The position numbers and the translations under genes were made by a program. Shown here in pieces: positions 34,601-46,600 of a DNA stretch of 64,000 bases. This DNA comes from Acanthochlamys bracteata. Its lineage: Eukaryota; Streptophyta; Magnoliopsida; Pandanales; Velloziaceae. The notes under the pieces are model-generated. The model did no database searches. It was not told where the DNA came from and worked only from the letters and a program-made list of their open reading frames with translations. The stretch lies in the NCBI GenBank assembly GCA_019914995.1, contig CM034134.1, positions 6,890,463 to 6,954,462 on the forward strand, read 5' to 3'. Position 1 is the stretch's first letter. The number at the start of each line of letters is the position of its first letter.

Positions 34601-35158
34601 AATAACTACATGTCTCCATTTCTCTTTAGACTTGTTAAAACACAGTCCCAAAAAAAATTTGTTTTTCTTTTGTCGGGATGTGTCTGCGTGTCGTGCCGGT
34701 TCAGTTCAGTCGGTCCGGATCTGGTTCAGGTCGATCTGTCGGCCGGCTTAATCAGGCTCGGCTGTGATAGCGGCTACCGACGGCGAAAGCTGATCAGACA
34801 GCGGCGAGAACGGCAAAGGTTTGGTTGGAGATGGTGATCGATGGCGGAAGCTAGGTCTGGTGGATGATCAACGATGAAAGCTTGGCGGCGGTAATTGGCG
34901 GCGAAAGCTTGAATCGAGCAGCTTGGCGGTGGCGATCTGAGGAGCAGCGATGATTGCAGCAAGAAGAGGCGAAAGTTTTTTTTTTTTTTTTTTGTAGATC
35001 TAATTCAATTAAATCGCCGGATTTATTCTAGTCGGAATTTCTAACCATTGTAATCGTATTTCCACGATCGCAACGAAAAGTTTGGTTGGAATCTGACCGT
35101 AGCAGTTGTTATTTCCACGTCGGCGGCGACCAGATTTAGGGTTTTTACTCTAGTACTA

Positions 35159-35338
35159 TGATGAAAAACTCTTTCAATCTTATTCATCTATTAATCAATA
35201 CAAGTACATATATATAAACTCCTTATAATGCTAAATAAGGAGAGTTCTAGAATAATAAAAGACATCTAATTCTAGAAAAAATATCTAAAATAATTAGAAA
35301 ATATATCTAAAATATTTATGTGTTGACTCACGCCAACA
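35159..35338 (-). repeat. 5' LTR of copia element 3
   Basis: On the minus strand it starts TGTTGGCGTGAGTCAAC and ends GAGTTTTTCATCA, followed by a decayed primer site TAGTACTAGAG. Confidence 0.88.
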
Positions 35339-36490
35339 GAAAAAACAGAAAAAAGTCTTATTGTAATATTACAAAGAATGAGTTACATGGATACGTAACT
35401 AAAGCTTAGTTGGTCATTCTAATTAAATCAATAATTTATAACTTCATATGTGCATTTTTGCGATTTTCAAGTTGCTTCAATCAGACTAAACACTCCTAGT
35501 TCGAATCATTAACTGCTGGAACTAGTATAGCATGGACTTCTCATACAACCAACAAACCATTAAGGATACTAGGTAGAAACTGATCTATGCAAAAAGAATA
35601 TTATGCATAATGAGGAAAGAATGACTGATAGAAGTTCTTTCCCTGGCCTCGATGCTCTCAAGTGTTGTAAGTCTTGACCATACTCTTTCCCTGTCAATAG
35701 CCCAATGCAGCTGTTTCGAGCAATATCAACCAAAAATGCTACCTCCTGAGCTTCTTAGTAACTTTTAGAATTAGAAGCAGCAACACGAGAGACCAAAATG
35801 AAAGAGAAATTCTCTTCGAAAACCAATATGTTTCATGGACCTGTAGGCCTTCTTTCTTGGGACAAAATCAACAAGCATGTCCATCAATCTACCTGTAACT
35901 TCAGGGATTAAGGAGAAAAACTGTGTGCATGAAACTTTTACTAATCCAAAGTTTTGCAATTGGTGCAAGGCAGCTCAGTGAAGAGAGGTCCCTCGCAATG
36001 CCCAAGCGGATGTCTGCCCATTCAAGCATCTGGAGTAGACAAAATTAAAGCTCCAAAGTCAAAAAAGCTTCACTTACACAAACAAAATTTTAAGCGGACA
36101 AAATGACGTTATACAGAATACATTGCTGTAGCAGCACTAAACGGTGGTTCGTTTTTGAAGACATTCACAAAACTTGCTACAACGATTGGATATTGTTGTG
36201 ACCAAAACCAATCATAAGCACCAGATTGCTTGGAAGACAACTCCCAAATGACACTTTCCAGTGGACCACAATGCCGTAATAAACTGCATAGAAGCACATT
36301 GATTGTAAACCTACAGCAAAAAACGGAAGCAAAGAAATGTATGGGTAAAGATAAGCAAAGAAACGTTTGCAAATTAGACCATATAAATTTATTTTGTTGA
36401 ATTTCAGGCCTTCATTTTAACACTCTTAATAATTGAACTTGCAAAAGAAAATCTAATGCTTGTTTATCGCGAATCCTTCTCTGTCAAGAG

Positions 36491-37009
36491 TGTCACGCTA
36501 CGGCTATTTTGACTTTTCTCTCCATCAAAATTATCTTGGTAAAATGCTTTTTATCTAGGTAAAATTACTATGTACATAAAGCCAAGTCTAAAGTATGATA
36601 GAATACTCTACATTAAGGATAGTTGGCATGAATCTAGAATATGTTAGAAAATACTATAGAAAGGTGGAGACTTTTGTAAGGAATATTTTGTAAAAACTTT
36701 CCAGATCATGTATTCTCCACCATCCGATCAAAACAATCTTCACCATCCGTTGAGGAGGTGGAGAAGTTATAAATAGGAGAGGTGAGCCCTCATTTGGGAT
36801 CATCAAGTAAGAGTTGTAATACAAGCATAGTTATATAAAGCTTTCTTCTCAAAGTTCTCTCTTGCAAATTTTCATCTCTTCTTTTAAGTCCCTTTTACCA
36901 CAAAGTCTTTAGTTATCTTTGATAACTCATTTGGGTAAAGGCTGACGTAGCCACAAAGGAGCGTGACTAAGTGCCGCATGGACCAAGGTGAAACTCTAGG
37001 CCCGTGATA
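36491..37009 (+). repeat. 5' LTR of the chromovirus
   Basis: It begins TGTCACGCTACGG, contains a TATA box and ends GTGATA, where related copies have GTGACA. It matches 41670-42190 along its length and, more loosely, 2380-2841. Confidence 0.9.
36768..36775 (+). promoter_or_regulatory. TATA box of the chromovirus LTR
   Basis: TATAAATA lies about 240 bases before the LTR end. It is conserved at the matching place in the right LTR (41947-41954) and in the relic LTR (2599-2606), which supports a promoter role. Confidence 0.65.
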
Positions 37010-37011
37010 AG

Positions 37012-37024
37012 TGGTACCAGAGCC
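37012..37024 (+). other. Primer-binding site of the chromovirus
   Basis: TGGTACCAGAGCC lies two bases after the LTR end and is complementary to the initiator tRNA-Met 3' end. The same place in the relic at 2380-3837 reads TGGTATCAGAAG. Confidence 0.8.
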
Positions 37025-37041
37025 AACGTTTGGCTTGGGAG

Positions 37042-38200
37042 ATGGCTAGTGGTAGTGATGTTACTATCTTCGAAGAACGGAAAATGGAGAGGAGAGCTCC
37101 TAAGGGCACCAAACAAAGTAAAGAGAAGTGTAGAGATGTGATGTCGGATTTAACCGCAAGACTTGCCAAGGTGGAGCTTGCCATTGCCGATAGGATGGAC
37201 CAGTTCGAGAATGTAAGTCAAAGTATTGAGAAGCTCGAGAAATGGCAAGAAAAGCTTCGCGGTGAAATGCAAAGCCCCTTGAACACGGTGGCCGGCACTT
37301 GCTCAAATCAAGATTAGGTCCTGAAAGACTCTCTCCTTGGTGATATTGATGCTCTTAGGACAGATGTTGCGGCCCTTAGGGAAGAGATTGCAAGATTGGC
37401 TACCGAATTGAGGGACGTCAAAGGAGATTGGGCCCTTTGCAAAATGGCGATTACACAAGGGGGAGTTGCCGTCATACCCTCAACATCAACTTCTACGAAA
37501 GTAGAAGTTCCTAAACCGAAGGCTTACAAGGGCGCAAGGAACGCAAAGAAAATTGATAATTCCTGTGGAGCTTGGAGCAACTCTTCAGGAGCACTAACAT
37601 CACGGGGAATGCTGGCAAAATCGACCATGCCATCCTTTATCTCGAGGACACAGTTATGGTATGGTGGAGACGGAGGCATGGAGAAATTGAAAGGGGCGCT
37701 TGCACCATTGCCACATGGGATGAGTTCAAAAGAAAACTCAAGCGGCAGTTCTACCCGGAGAATGCTGAGAATGAAGCCAGGGCCAAACTGCGGCGCTTAA
37801 GACAAAAGGGCAGCATTAGGGACTACGTCAAGAAATTTTCAGAGTTGATCTTGGAGATCCCTGACTTACCAGACAAGGAGACCATTTTCACCTTCATGGA
37901 TGGATTACAAACATGGGCTACGATGAAAATCCAACAAAGGGGACCCCAAGACCTCAACTCTGCCATCGCTATAGCCGAGTCCCTAATCGAGTTCAAGAAG
38001 CCCGAGAAGAACAAGCCTCAAAAGAACTTCAAGGACAAAGGTAGGAGAGACACCCACCACGTCGGAGGCGACATATGACCCGACAAAGTCCAAGGCAAGC
38101 TATAGCAAAAGCCAAGGAAGCAACCATAGCGGAAAGCCGACTTTGAAATGCTTCCTTTGTGATGGACCTCACATCACAAGAGAGTGTCCGAAATGAAGCA
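37042..38200 (+). pseudogene. Chromovirus gag
   Basis: It starts at the ATG at 37042 (MASGSDVTIFEERK), with a coiled-coil-like stretch (QFENVSQSIEKLEKWQEKLR). A stop at about 37317 and a frame change near 37560 break it. The capsid-like part runs 37572-38078 (VMVWWRRRHGEIER, FKRKLKRQFYPENAE, YVKKFSELILEIPDLPD). A zinc knuckle CFLCDGPHITREC follows near 38155 and ends in a stop. Gag would assemble the particle and bind RNA. Confidence 0.85.
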
Positions 38201-38211
38201 AACTCTCGGTC

Positions 38212-40150
38212 TTGGTCAAGTCAAGTGAGGTACCACCGCAGCAACACGAGGAAACAAAGATGGGTTCTTTGCAAATCCTTAATGCTGTCAAAGCCAAAGT
38301 CGAGATACCGAAACGCGAGGAGAAGAGACGACTATACGTGATGACCAAAATCGGTGGACACAAAGTCCGCGCCTTAGTGGACACGGGGGCTACCCACAAC
38401 TTCCTCAAAGAGAAAGAGGTTAAAAAGCTCGTATCCGGTATGAGAAGGGGTAAGGATAGCTTAAGGTGGTCAACTCCGAGCCCAAATCAGTCTTAGGTAT
38501 TGCTCATGGAGTGAAGGTTTGCCTAGGTGAGTGGTCTGGCCTTGTTCACTTTTTCATTGTGCCTATGGATGATTATCCTATAGTTCTTGGTATGGAATTT
38601 ATGGATCGCGTAATGGCCGTACCTATTCTCTTTACCAACACTATGTGTATTTTGAAAGAGGGGAATACTTGCATGCTACATTTATCGCGAGAAATAAACT
38701 TCCAAACCAAAAACATTTCCGCCATTCAACTTTGGAAGGGCGTCAAGAAGGCACAACCTACCCTCTTGGCCGCACTTAAGGAGGAAATGCCTACCCACTC
38801 GGATGAGCTACCAGGGAAAATCCATGAGGTCCTTGAAGAGTTCAAGGATGTTATGCCGCCGGAATTGCAGAGGTGGATCATCACATCGAGTTGGAACCTG
38901 ACACCAAGCCCCCTGCTGCTGTACCTTATCAAATAGCTCCATCGGAACTAGAAGGGTTGAGACGCAAGTAAAGGAATTGTTGGATGCGGGATACATCCAG
39001 CCGTCAAAGACTCCTTATGGTGCACCCATGCTGTTCCAGAAGAAGCACGATGGGTCTCTCCGATTATGTGTAGATTATCAAGCGTTCAACAAGATCACAG
39101 TCAAGAACAAATATCCAATCCCATTAATAGCGGACCTATTTGATCAATTGAGAGAAGCACGTTGGTTCTCAAAGTTGGACTTGAGATCGGGCTACTATCA
39201 AGTAAGGATTGCCGAAGGAGATGAGCCTAAAACAGTATGTGTCACCAGGTATGGCTCATTCGAATTTTTGGTCATGCCCTTTGGATTAACAAATGCCCCG
39301 GCCACATTTTGCACACTTATGAACAAAATCTTCCAAAGGTTCTTGGATCGGTTTGTCGTAGTATATTTGAATGACATTGTAGGGTATAGTAAAACACTAC
39401 AAGAACATGTCCAACACCTACACCAAGTCTTTCAAGTCCTAAGGGAGAATGAGTTATGTGTGAAAAAAAAAAGTGTGCTTTTGCTCAACAGGAAGTCGCA
39501 TTCTTGGGGCATGTCATTGGTAAAGGGACGCTTCGCATGGACAAGGCCAAAGTAAAGGCAATCCAAGATTGGGAACCGCCAAAGAAGGTGCCAGAATTGA
39601 GATCCTTCTTGGGATTGGTCAACTATTACAGGTGGTTCATTAAGAGTTACTCATCCATAGCAGCCCCACTGACCGATCTTCTCAAAAAGAACCACACGTG
39701 GGATTGGAATGCCAAGTGCCAAAAAGTATTCGAAGCATTAAAGAATACTATGATGGAAGAATCCGTGTTGGCCCTCCCGGATCACACCAAGAGCTATGAG
39801 GTACACAGATGCTTCTGATTTTGCAATTGGTGGTGTGTTAATGCAAGATGGTCATCCTATTGCTTATGAGAGCCGAAAGCTCAATGACACCGAGCGCCGC
39901 TACACAGTCTAAAAAAAGGAGATGACCGCAGTAGTGCATTGTTTGAGAACTTGGAGACATTACTTGTTGGGCTCCAAGTTTATGGTCAAGACGGATAATG
40001 TGACAATCAGCTACTTCCTCAACCAAAAGAAGTTATCCCCTAAGCAACCGAGGTGGCAAGAATTTTTGGCAGAGTTCGACTTCACCATGGAGTATAAACC
40101 TGGAAAGGCCAACTTGGTAGCCGATGTATTAAGCAGGAAAGCCGAACAAG
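38212..40150 (+). pseudogene. Chromovirus protease, reverse transcriptase and RNase H
   Basis: The protease motif ALVDTGATHNF lies near 38375. The reverse transcriptase opens with [15 protein letters not shown] at about 38980, has [12 protein letters not shown] with the first catalytic Asp, and [12 protein letters not shown]. The normally invariant YxDD reads YLND: codon 39370-39372 is AAT, where Asp is expected. A frameshift near 39470 moves to [10 protein letters not shown] and [11 protein letters not shown]. RNase H follows with another frameshift near 39800 (DASDFAIGG) and a stop at about 39910, then LLGSKFMVKTDN and KPGKANLVADVLSRK. It is inactive as it stands. Confidence 0.88.
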
Positions 40151-40159
40151 CTGCCATTA

Positions 40160-41644
40160 CACAACCACTATTCCCTTTGGTGGAGCGCATTAAGGAAGGG
40201 ATAGAGCACGACCCACAAGCCAAGCAACTGAGAGAACTTGCAAGTCAAGGCAAGACCCGCAAGTTTTTGCTAGATGATGACGTGTTCACTACCAAAGGAG
40301 GACGCTTATACGTACCAAGATGGGGAGGCTTGAGGAAGGAGATCATCAAGGAATGCCACGACTCCAAATGGGCAGGACACCCAGGTATGCATCGAACGAT
40401 AGCCCTTGTATAAGATGCATACTATTGGCCACAAATGAAGGACGATATTGAGCTCTATGTGAAGACTTGTTTTGTATGCCAACAAGACAAGATAGACCAA
40501 CGCCGTCCAGCATGTCTATTGGAACCTTTGCCCATTCCCGAGAGACCATGGGAAAGTGTCTCTACGGACTTCATTGTGGAATTGCCAAAATCCGAGGGAT
40601 GTGGCAATATTATGGTCGTGGTAGATCGCTTCAGCAAATATGGAGTATTTATCCCCGTACCAACCAAGTTCAATACTGAAGATGCGGCACGACTATTCTT
40701 TCGGCATGTGGTAAAGTATTGGGAATTCCACAGACCATTATAAGCGATCGCGACACCCGATTCACCGGAAGATTTTGGACGAAGTTATTCAAGATATTGG
40801 GGTCCGAACTCAATTTCTCCACTAGCTTCCACCCACAAACCGATGGCCAAACCGAAAAGGTCAATGCCTTGTTGGAGGTATATTTGAGGCATTACGTAAG
40901 TGCCAACCAACGAGATTGGGTAAGATTGCTGGATATCGTCCAATTCTCATATAATTTATAAAAATACGAGTCAATTGGGACGAGTCCATTTGAGCTAGTG
41001 CAAGGACAACAACCAATGACTCCACACACCATTGCCATCGGATACAAGGGGAAGAGTCCATCGGCATATAAGTTTGCCAAAGGCTGGCAAGAGGAGGCGG
41101 AACTTGCTCGGTCCTACTTGGCAAAGGCGACAAAGAAGATGAAGAAATGGGCGGATCACAAACGAAGGCACTAAGAATTCAACGAATGAGACTTAGTCAT
41201 GGTAAAGCTCCTTCCCCATCAAGCTCGAACATTTCATCATCTACAAAAGTTACATAGAGGTCTTCTACGGAGGTATGAAGGACCTTTCCCCATTGAGAAG
41301 AGGATCGCAAGATGGCTTACCAGGTAAGGTTACCTTCACATTTAGAAATTCATCCGATTTTTCACGTTAGCCTCATGAAGCCATACCATGCCGATAAAGA
41401 GGATCCAACTAGGGGTGAATCCTCAAGAGCTCCCACCTCCATCGCCACTTCACAAAAACGAGATGTGGAGGAAATTTTGGCCCATCGAATTATTCCACGA
41501 CGCGGTTCCCATCCAAGCTACACGGAGTACTTGGGTAAATGGAAGGGAGAACCCGATAGTGAGACAAGTTGGGAGCATGAACTCAACTTATGGCAGTTCC
41601 AATCAAAGATCCAAGAATTCCGACAAAGCGTTTCACCGCGCTGA
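40160..41644 (+). pseudogene. Chromovirus integrase with C-terminal chromodomain
   Basis: The zinc-binding HHCC part is at about 40357-40490 (H in ECHDSK, H in AGHPGMH, CFVCQQ) with a TAA inside it at 40411. The catalytic core has Asp in TDFIVELP, Asp in ISDRDTRF (after a frameshift near 40740) and Glu in GQTEKVNALLE. Further stops occur near 40960 and 41172. The frame 41312-41644 ends in a chromodomain (EEILAHRIIPRR, TEYLGKWKGEP, ETSWE), which in this clade steers insertion to marked histones. Confidence 0.88.
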
Positions 41645-41669
41645 AGACATCGCGAATAGGTGGGAAGAA

Positions 41670-42190
41670 TGTCACGCTACGGCTATTTTAACTTTTCTTC
41701 CCATCAAAATTACCTTAGTAAAATATTGTTTATCTAGGTAAAATTACCATGTACATAAAGCCAAGTCTAGAGTATGATAGAATATTCTAGATAAAGGATA
41801 GTTGGCATGAATCTAAAATAGGTTAGGGAATACTCTAGAAAGATAGAGACTTTTGTAAGGGATATTTTATAAAAACTTTTCAGATCATATATTCTCCACC
41901 GCCCTATCAAAACAATTTCCACCGTCCGTTGAGAAGGTTCAGAAGCTATAAATAGGAGATATGAGTCCTCATTTGAGATCATCAAGTAAGAGTTGTAATA
42001 CAAATATAGTTATATAAAACTTTTTTCTCAAAATTTTCTCATGCAAATTTTTATCTTTTCTCTTAATTTTTTTTTGCTACAAAATCTTTAGCTATTTTTA
42101 ATAGCTCATTTAGGTAAAGACTAACTTAGTCATAAAAGAGCGTCACTAAGTGCCGCACGAATCACGAAGGTGAAACTCTAAGTCCGTCAC
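41670..42190 (+). repeat. 3' LTR of the chromovirus
   Basis: It starts TGTCACGCTACGG right after a purine tract and ends near CCGTCAC. It has many point differences and small indels against the left LTR. Confidence 0.88.
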
Positions 42191-42195
42191 AAGAG

Positions 42196-43645
42196 CTTGT
42201 GGTTGGTTGGCAATTGCTGTGTAGCAATTTTATGCTTGAGAATGGAATGATTGGTGCGGATAACGGTGACACAATACCGAACGGTTTGGGTTTTAAAATG
42301 TTAAACAAGGGCTTCATACAAAGTTTTCCTCTATAGATGCATGAGATATATGTTTTAGTTACCCTGGGATATGAGACGAGAGCATTGAGTTGACGGGAAA
42401 CGTAATATTTAAAAGGTTTAAAACGTGTTTATCTTGATATTAAATTTATTTTATAAAAATAAATTAATAAAATAATTTAAAATTGAAAATATTTAAGAAA
42501 AATAATTTTATATTTATTTATTATTAAATGTGAGTTTTAAAATTAAATTTTAAAATATATTTTGATAAAAATTTTATTTTTTTTAAATAAATATTAAAAA
42601 ATAAATTTGGTGATTGATAAATAAGCTCTTAGAAAACCAGAGCTCTGCTCTTCTAGATCGGAGAACAGCTATCGTCTGAGGGACGTTTTGAATTACTTAT
42701 AAAATAAAAATTTTTTAAAATAAAAAATATTTTTTTAAAATAAAATTTTTTTTATTTTTTCAAAAAATAATAAAAAAATATACTAAAAAGATTTCATTAT
42801 ATAAATTTTTTTTATATTTTCTAAATTTTTAAATAATTTTTTTAATACTTATAAAATATGTATTAAAAAATATATAATAAAAAAAATAAAAAATAATTTT
42901 TCTGCGCCAAACGCACCCTCAAAAGTTTAGCTCCACGAAGCAATAATATACATGTGCATTAATGAAGTACGTAAATATGAACTGTACAAAGCAATCTAGA
43001 AGCTGATGACTTGGGGGATATTTGGTGTACGTTTTTTAAACGCACTTACTTATTTAAAAAATAAAAATTTTATTATAAAAATAAATTATTTAAATTATAT
43101 AGAAAAATTATAATCCACAAAAATATTATTTATATATAATATGGTTTTTAATAATAAACCTAAACTCATTTGTTAAAAGGTTTTAAAGTTTTTTTAAAAA
43201 ACTTTTATTTTAACCACTCTTAAATATTTCGGAAACTAATGGCAACCCACGAAGACCTACAGTAGACTTCAAGTTAATCAACTAGGTATACGGATGTGAA
43301 AACAACAAAGCCAACGGAGGAGCTTGGAAAGCCATGATACAAGGAAATGCATACAAACATGTTCATAGCATTTGCTTGGAAAATAATATTACAAAGTCAT
43401 CGTGCGGTGTAACATTGAGATTCATACAAACTCCACTACGGAACACGAGAATAAAGATACGAACACTTGAGAGTTGCTCCCAAAGAGCTCAACTCTAGGC
43501 AAGAAGCCGATTACAACAATAGCATATCCATCACAAAGCATAATATATATATATATAGGAGTCACCCTTGGAGTCGAAAGAAAACGCTGCGAGCATCAGT
43601 TTATCCCCCATTGCAAGTTTCACTTTTCTTCGAAACCCTAACCTG
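42196..43645. other. AT-rich intergenic region with MITE-like blocks
   Basis: No coding exon is recognised. It holds the MITE at 42677-42921, another AT-rich block at about 43015-43235 with a GGGGATATTTGG-like left end and no clear right end, and a short TA microsatellite at about 43543-43558. The last part should include the 3' untranslated region of the cwf21 gene, whose stop codon is at 43646-43648. Confidence 0.5.
42677..42921. mobile_element. MITE-like element, GGGACGTTTGG family
   Basis: Left end TGAGGGACGTTTTG and right end CCAAACGCACCCTCA are an imperfect inverted repeat around an AAATAAAA-rich core. It is the same family as 174-443, 3993-4238 and 56579-56836. No target duplication was settled. 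Confidence 0.55.
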
Positions 43646-46600
43646 CTAATCAGAATCTGAATCATGCCTCCTGCTTTTCTTAGCAGATTTAACACGCTTC
43701 CTTTTGGTGTATTCCTTCCCAGAATCACTATCAGAGTCCGAAGAATCATAACTGTGCCAACTTCTCTTATGTTTAGCCTCTTTCTCATGCTTCCTCTTGC
43801 TACTACTCTTGTGTATAGCAGCTTCAGAATCACTATCCGATTGTCCTATTCCACTTCTCTTGTGCTTCTTAGTATCTGCTCCGTTATACTGGCCACTACT
43901 CTCACTGTCAGAACTCCGATGGTATCTTCTCTTCATGTTGTCTCTAGATTTACCATCGTATTCCAAAGAATCATCACGAGGTCGACTTTTCTTATGTTTT
44001 CCATCTTTCTCATGCATCCTCTTCCTACTCTTCTTGTAAACGTCAGCTTCAGAATCACTCTCTGAGTTTACTGCCCGTCTTCTATTATGCTTCTTATCAA
44101 TTCGTCTGCGATACTGACCACTACTCTCACTGTCTGACCTGGCTTCGTATTTTCTCTTTGACTTGTCTCTTGAATAGCCCCTTGGCTCATCAATTTCCTT
44201 GTGTGCACTTTGGTTCTTCTTGTCATGTTCCTTCACATCAGGTTTCTTCTTCTTCTCCATTTTTGAATCTTCAAATTCCCAAGCTTTTAATTGACCTTCT
44301 TTCTTTTCTTGCTGTTCTCTTCTGCGCCCATGTTTCTCATCAATTTCTTTCCGATCCCTGTGCTTCCTTAAGTCATATTCATTCTCATCTGGTTTCTTTT
44401 GCTGCTCAATTTCTTGATCTTCAAATTCCGCAGCTTTGACTTGATCTTCTTTGCTTTCCTGTCCTCCTCTTCTATGCCCTCGTTTCCTATCAAGAACGGC
44501 AAAAGCATCCTTTAACATCTCCAACTGTTTCTCCTTCCGAGCAGCATCATGATGGGTGATCTCTGATTTTCTGGAAAGTTCAAGCAGACACAAGTAATAA
44601 GTAGCATGCTTAAGTGGCATCAGAATCAGAAGTTCCAATATGCAGATATGGGAATAAAACATACTTGAACAAAGTACCAAGCTTAATTAAAGCTGAGCAT
44701 AGAGTTCTCCTTGACACCCCTCAAAGACATAAGAAGCACTACGGAGCATGTAAGTCACTAATAAAAAGAAAAGATGCCATCTTTATAAAAGCATTGTTTT
44801 ACTTTCTGTCCAGCAGATGTGCCAAATTTTAATTCTAATAGATAATAAGTTTTGAAGCTCAGTTCAAAGTACCAAAAAATTGAAGAACGGTAAATTTTAA
44901 ATTTCATAGATCGAATAAATATAACACCACCTACTATATAGACTAATATATAATTGAGCCACGCTAATCCTTAGAGAAGCAACCACAGTCTCAGCTTACT
45001 TCAGAGGACAATGCCAAGCATGATATGAGACAACTAATATTAATAATTTACAAGACACATTGCAGTTGATGAAGAAAATCATTTGCAAATTCCCAGCTTT
45101 CATGAAACTACAAGTCCATCCCTGACTCCAATTAACTTGACAGGTCCCACACGTAATTAATCTGTATGGGCGCTCAATCCTACTATTCTAGAATGACGAG
45201 TTTCCTGTTTAGTTCTTACCAGCCTTATGTCTATTCAACACGCATGAAACAGAATCTGTAGTTATTTTTTTTTCCACTATTAGTAGCTAAAATTACTATA
45301 GCTACTGTCATCTATTGGAACAACAAGGTGTCAGTAATCTTTACATCTTACAACAACCACAATTTTACTTATAACTTCTCTTTCTTTCGGTATCACAAGC
45401 TGAAACAACTACCTTCACAAGGTCACAATGTCACATAGTAAGCTCAACTATGACTACAGTAAATTATGCTGCCAGCAGATACCAAAACCCTACCATCAAC
45501 AGTAATGCAACAGTAATCAGGTAATAATAACAGTGAGCATATCAAATGCAACTTCATTCTACAATCTAAACCAACAGCATCAGGAATCTTAAAATCTAGT
45601 TTAAATTTGACTAAAACAATTCAATTAGCAGCAACAAAAACCCTAACACTAAATGCCACTGAAGAATAATAACAAGATATAATACAACAGCCATGAAATC
45701 AACAAAAATCTAACTCTATAGGTTAAAATGACTATCTCACCAAAATGACGTGCTATGTTTTAACTTGACTGCACTTGAAGAAAGATAATAAGGTAATAAC
45801 AACAAGGATAACCAAATTGACAAAGATCTCCCTACAGGCTAAAACAACTACCTCAGCAATTTAGCATACGAGGTTCAACTTGACTGAAGTCAAATAGTAA
45901 CAGTCAGGTCATAACAACAAAAGCAATCAAACCAACTTAAATCCCCTTTTACAAAAAAGAACAACTACCACAACGATTTAACATACTATACATTAACTGA
46001 AAATCAATGGATGACAATAAGGGAACAACAACAAACAGTATTGAAGCAACAGAATTCTCACTTCAAGTTAAACCAGCTACCTCAGCAATTTAACATACTA
46101 TGTAGAAACTGAGAATAACGGTTAGGTACTAACAGCAACACCACTCAGACAAACAGATATTCCCTTCTCAATTTAGCATACTAGGCATAACTTTGATTGA
46201 ACTATTCAATTAACCACAAAACTGACCAAAAACCCCTAACACCAACAGAAATTGAAGAATAACAATGAAGTAATAATAACAAGAACAATCACATAAACAT
46301 AAATATCATTCTACAAGCTAACCAACTACCTCGGCAATTTAACATACTGGGTTTAAACTTCAATTGAGATCAAAGAATAGCAAATCAGGTACTACAACAA
46401 CATCAACACATAAAAGTTTGATTCCACAAACCCAGAAATTCAACACTATTAAGTTTAACTTCAACTGAAACCAAAGAATACGAATCAGGGATACCAATCA
46501 GGTAAGAAATACTAACAACAACATCAACCTCCATTCTCAATGACCTAACAACAACTAACTATCTCATCAACTCAACATATTATAAGTTTAGCTTCAACTG

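Larger units (their letters stand above)
32095..35338 (-). mobile_element. Copia element 3, deletion derivative related to copia element 1
   Basis: The minus-strand LTRs are 35159-35338 (5') and 32095-32275 (3'), with flanks GAAGA and GAAAA matching in four of five bases. The interior has a GC-rich leader, no gag beyond its zinc knuckle near 34590, protease remnants, integrase, then a junction near 33100 where the linker (SHSDLQGEI) is joined straight to the end of the reverse transcriptase. Compared with copia element 1 this removes roughly 1.1 kb containing the YVDD core. RNase H remains. Frames are broken throughout. It lies in the LETM1-like pseudogene. Confidence 0.9.
17253..36310 (-). 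pseudogene. LETM1-like protein pseudogene broken by three copia insertions
   Basis: Minus-strand remnants follow the order of the plant LETM1-like family (Arabidopsis At3g11560 type, a predicted organelle protein). They lie at 36310-36115 (RHCGPLESVIWELSSKQSG), 36029-35630 (EWADIRLGIARDLSSL, QFFSLIPEVTGRLMDMLVDF, AIDRERVWSRL), 24453-24350 (VVCDELK, then LPFY in a shifted frame), and 22603-22490 continuing at 17337-17253 (ALDSVEEAVKRLEDLLQELH, LKAACSDLERIRKLKK, EFLEASFRAKAESMEE). Several begin after an AG. Frameshifts occur near FHFG, before QLHWAIDRER, in DELK and in the Lys-rich run after RKLKK. The LETM1 domain itself was not found. Copia 3 and copia 2 separate the exon groups and copia 1 lies inside the last exon. 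Confidence 0.8.
36491..42190 (+). mobile_element. Ty3/gypsy chromovirus, degenerate but nearly full length
   Basis: The LTRs (36491-37009 and 41670-42190) begin TGTCACGCTACGG. AAGAG stands at 36486-36490 and 42191-42195, with one base of uncertainty at the right LTR end. The primer site TGGTACCAGAGCC follows the left LTR, and the purine tract GGTGGGAAGAA precedes the right one. The order gag, protease, reverse transcriptase, RNase H, integrase and a C-terminal chromodomain marks a chromovirus, a gypsy clade that targets chromatin. Stops and frameshifts interrupt every region, and the reverse transcriptase active site is altered. The two LTRs differ at many positions, so the insertion is not recent. 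Confidence 0.93.

Noticed and set aside
43664-44439. Plus-strand open frames across the cwf21 tail
   Set aside because: They are antisense shadows of the Ser/Asp/Lys-rich exon 2, whose biased codons keep the other strand open.
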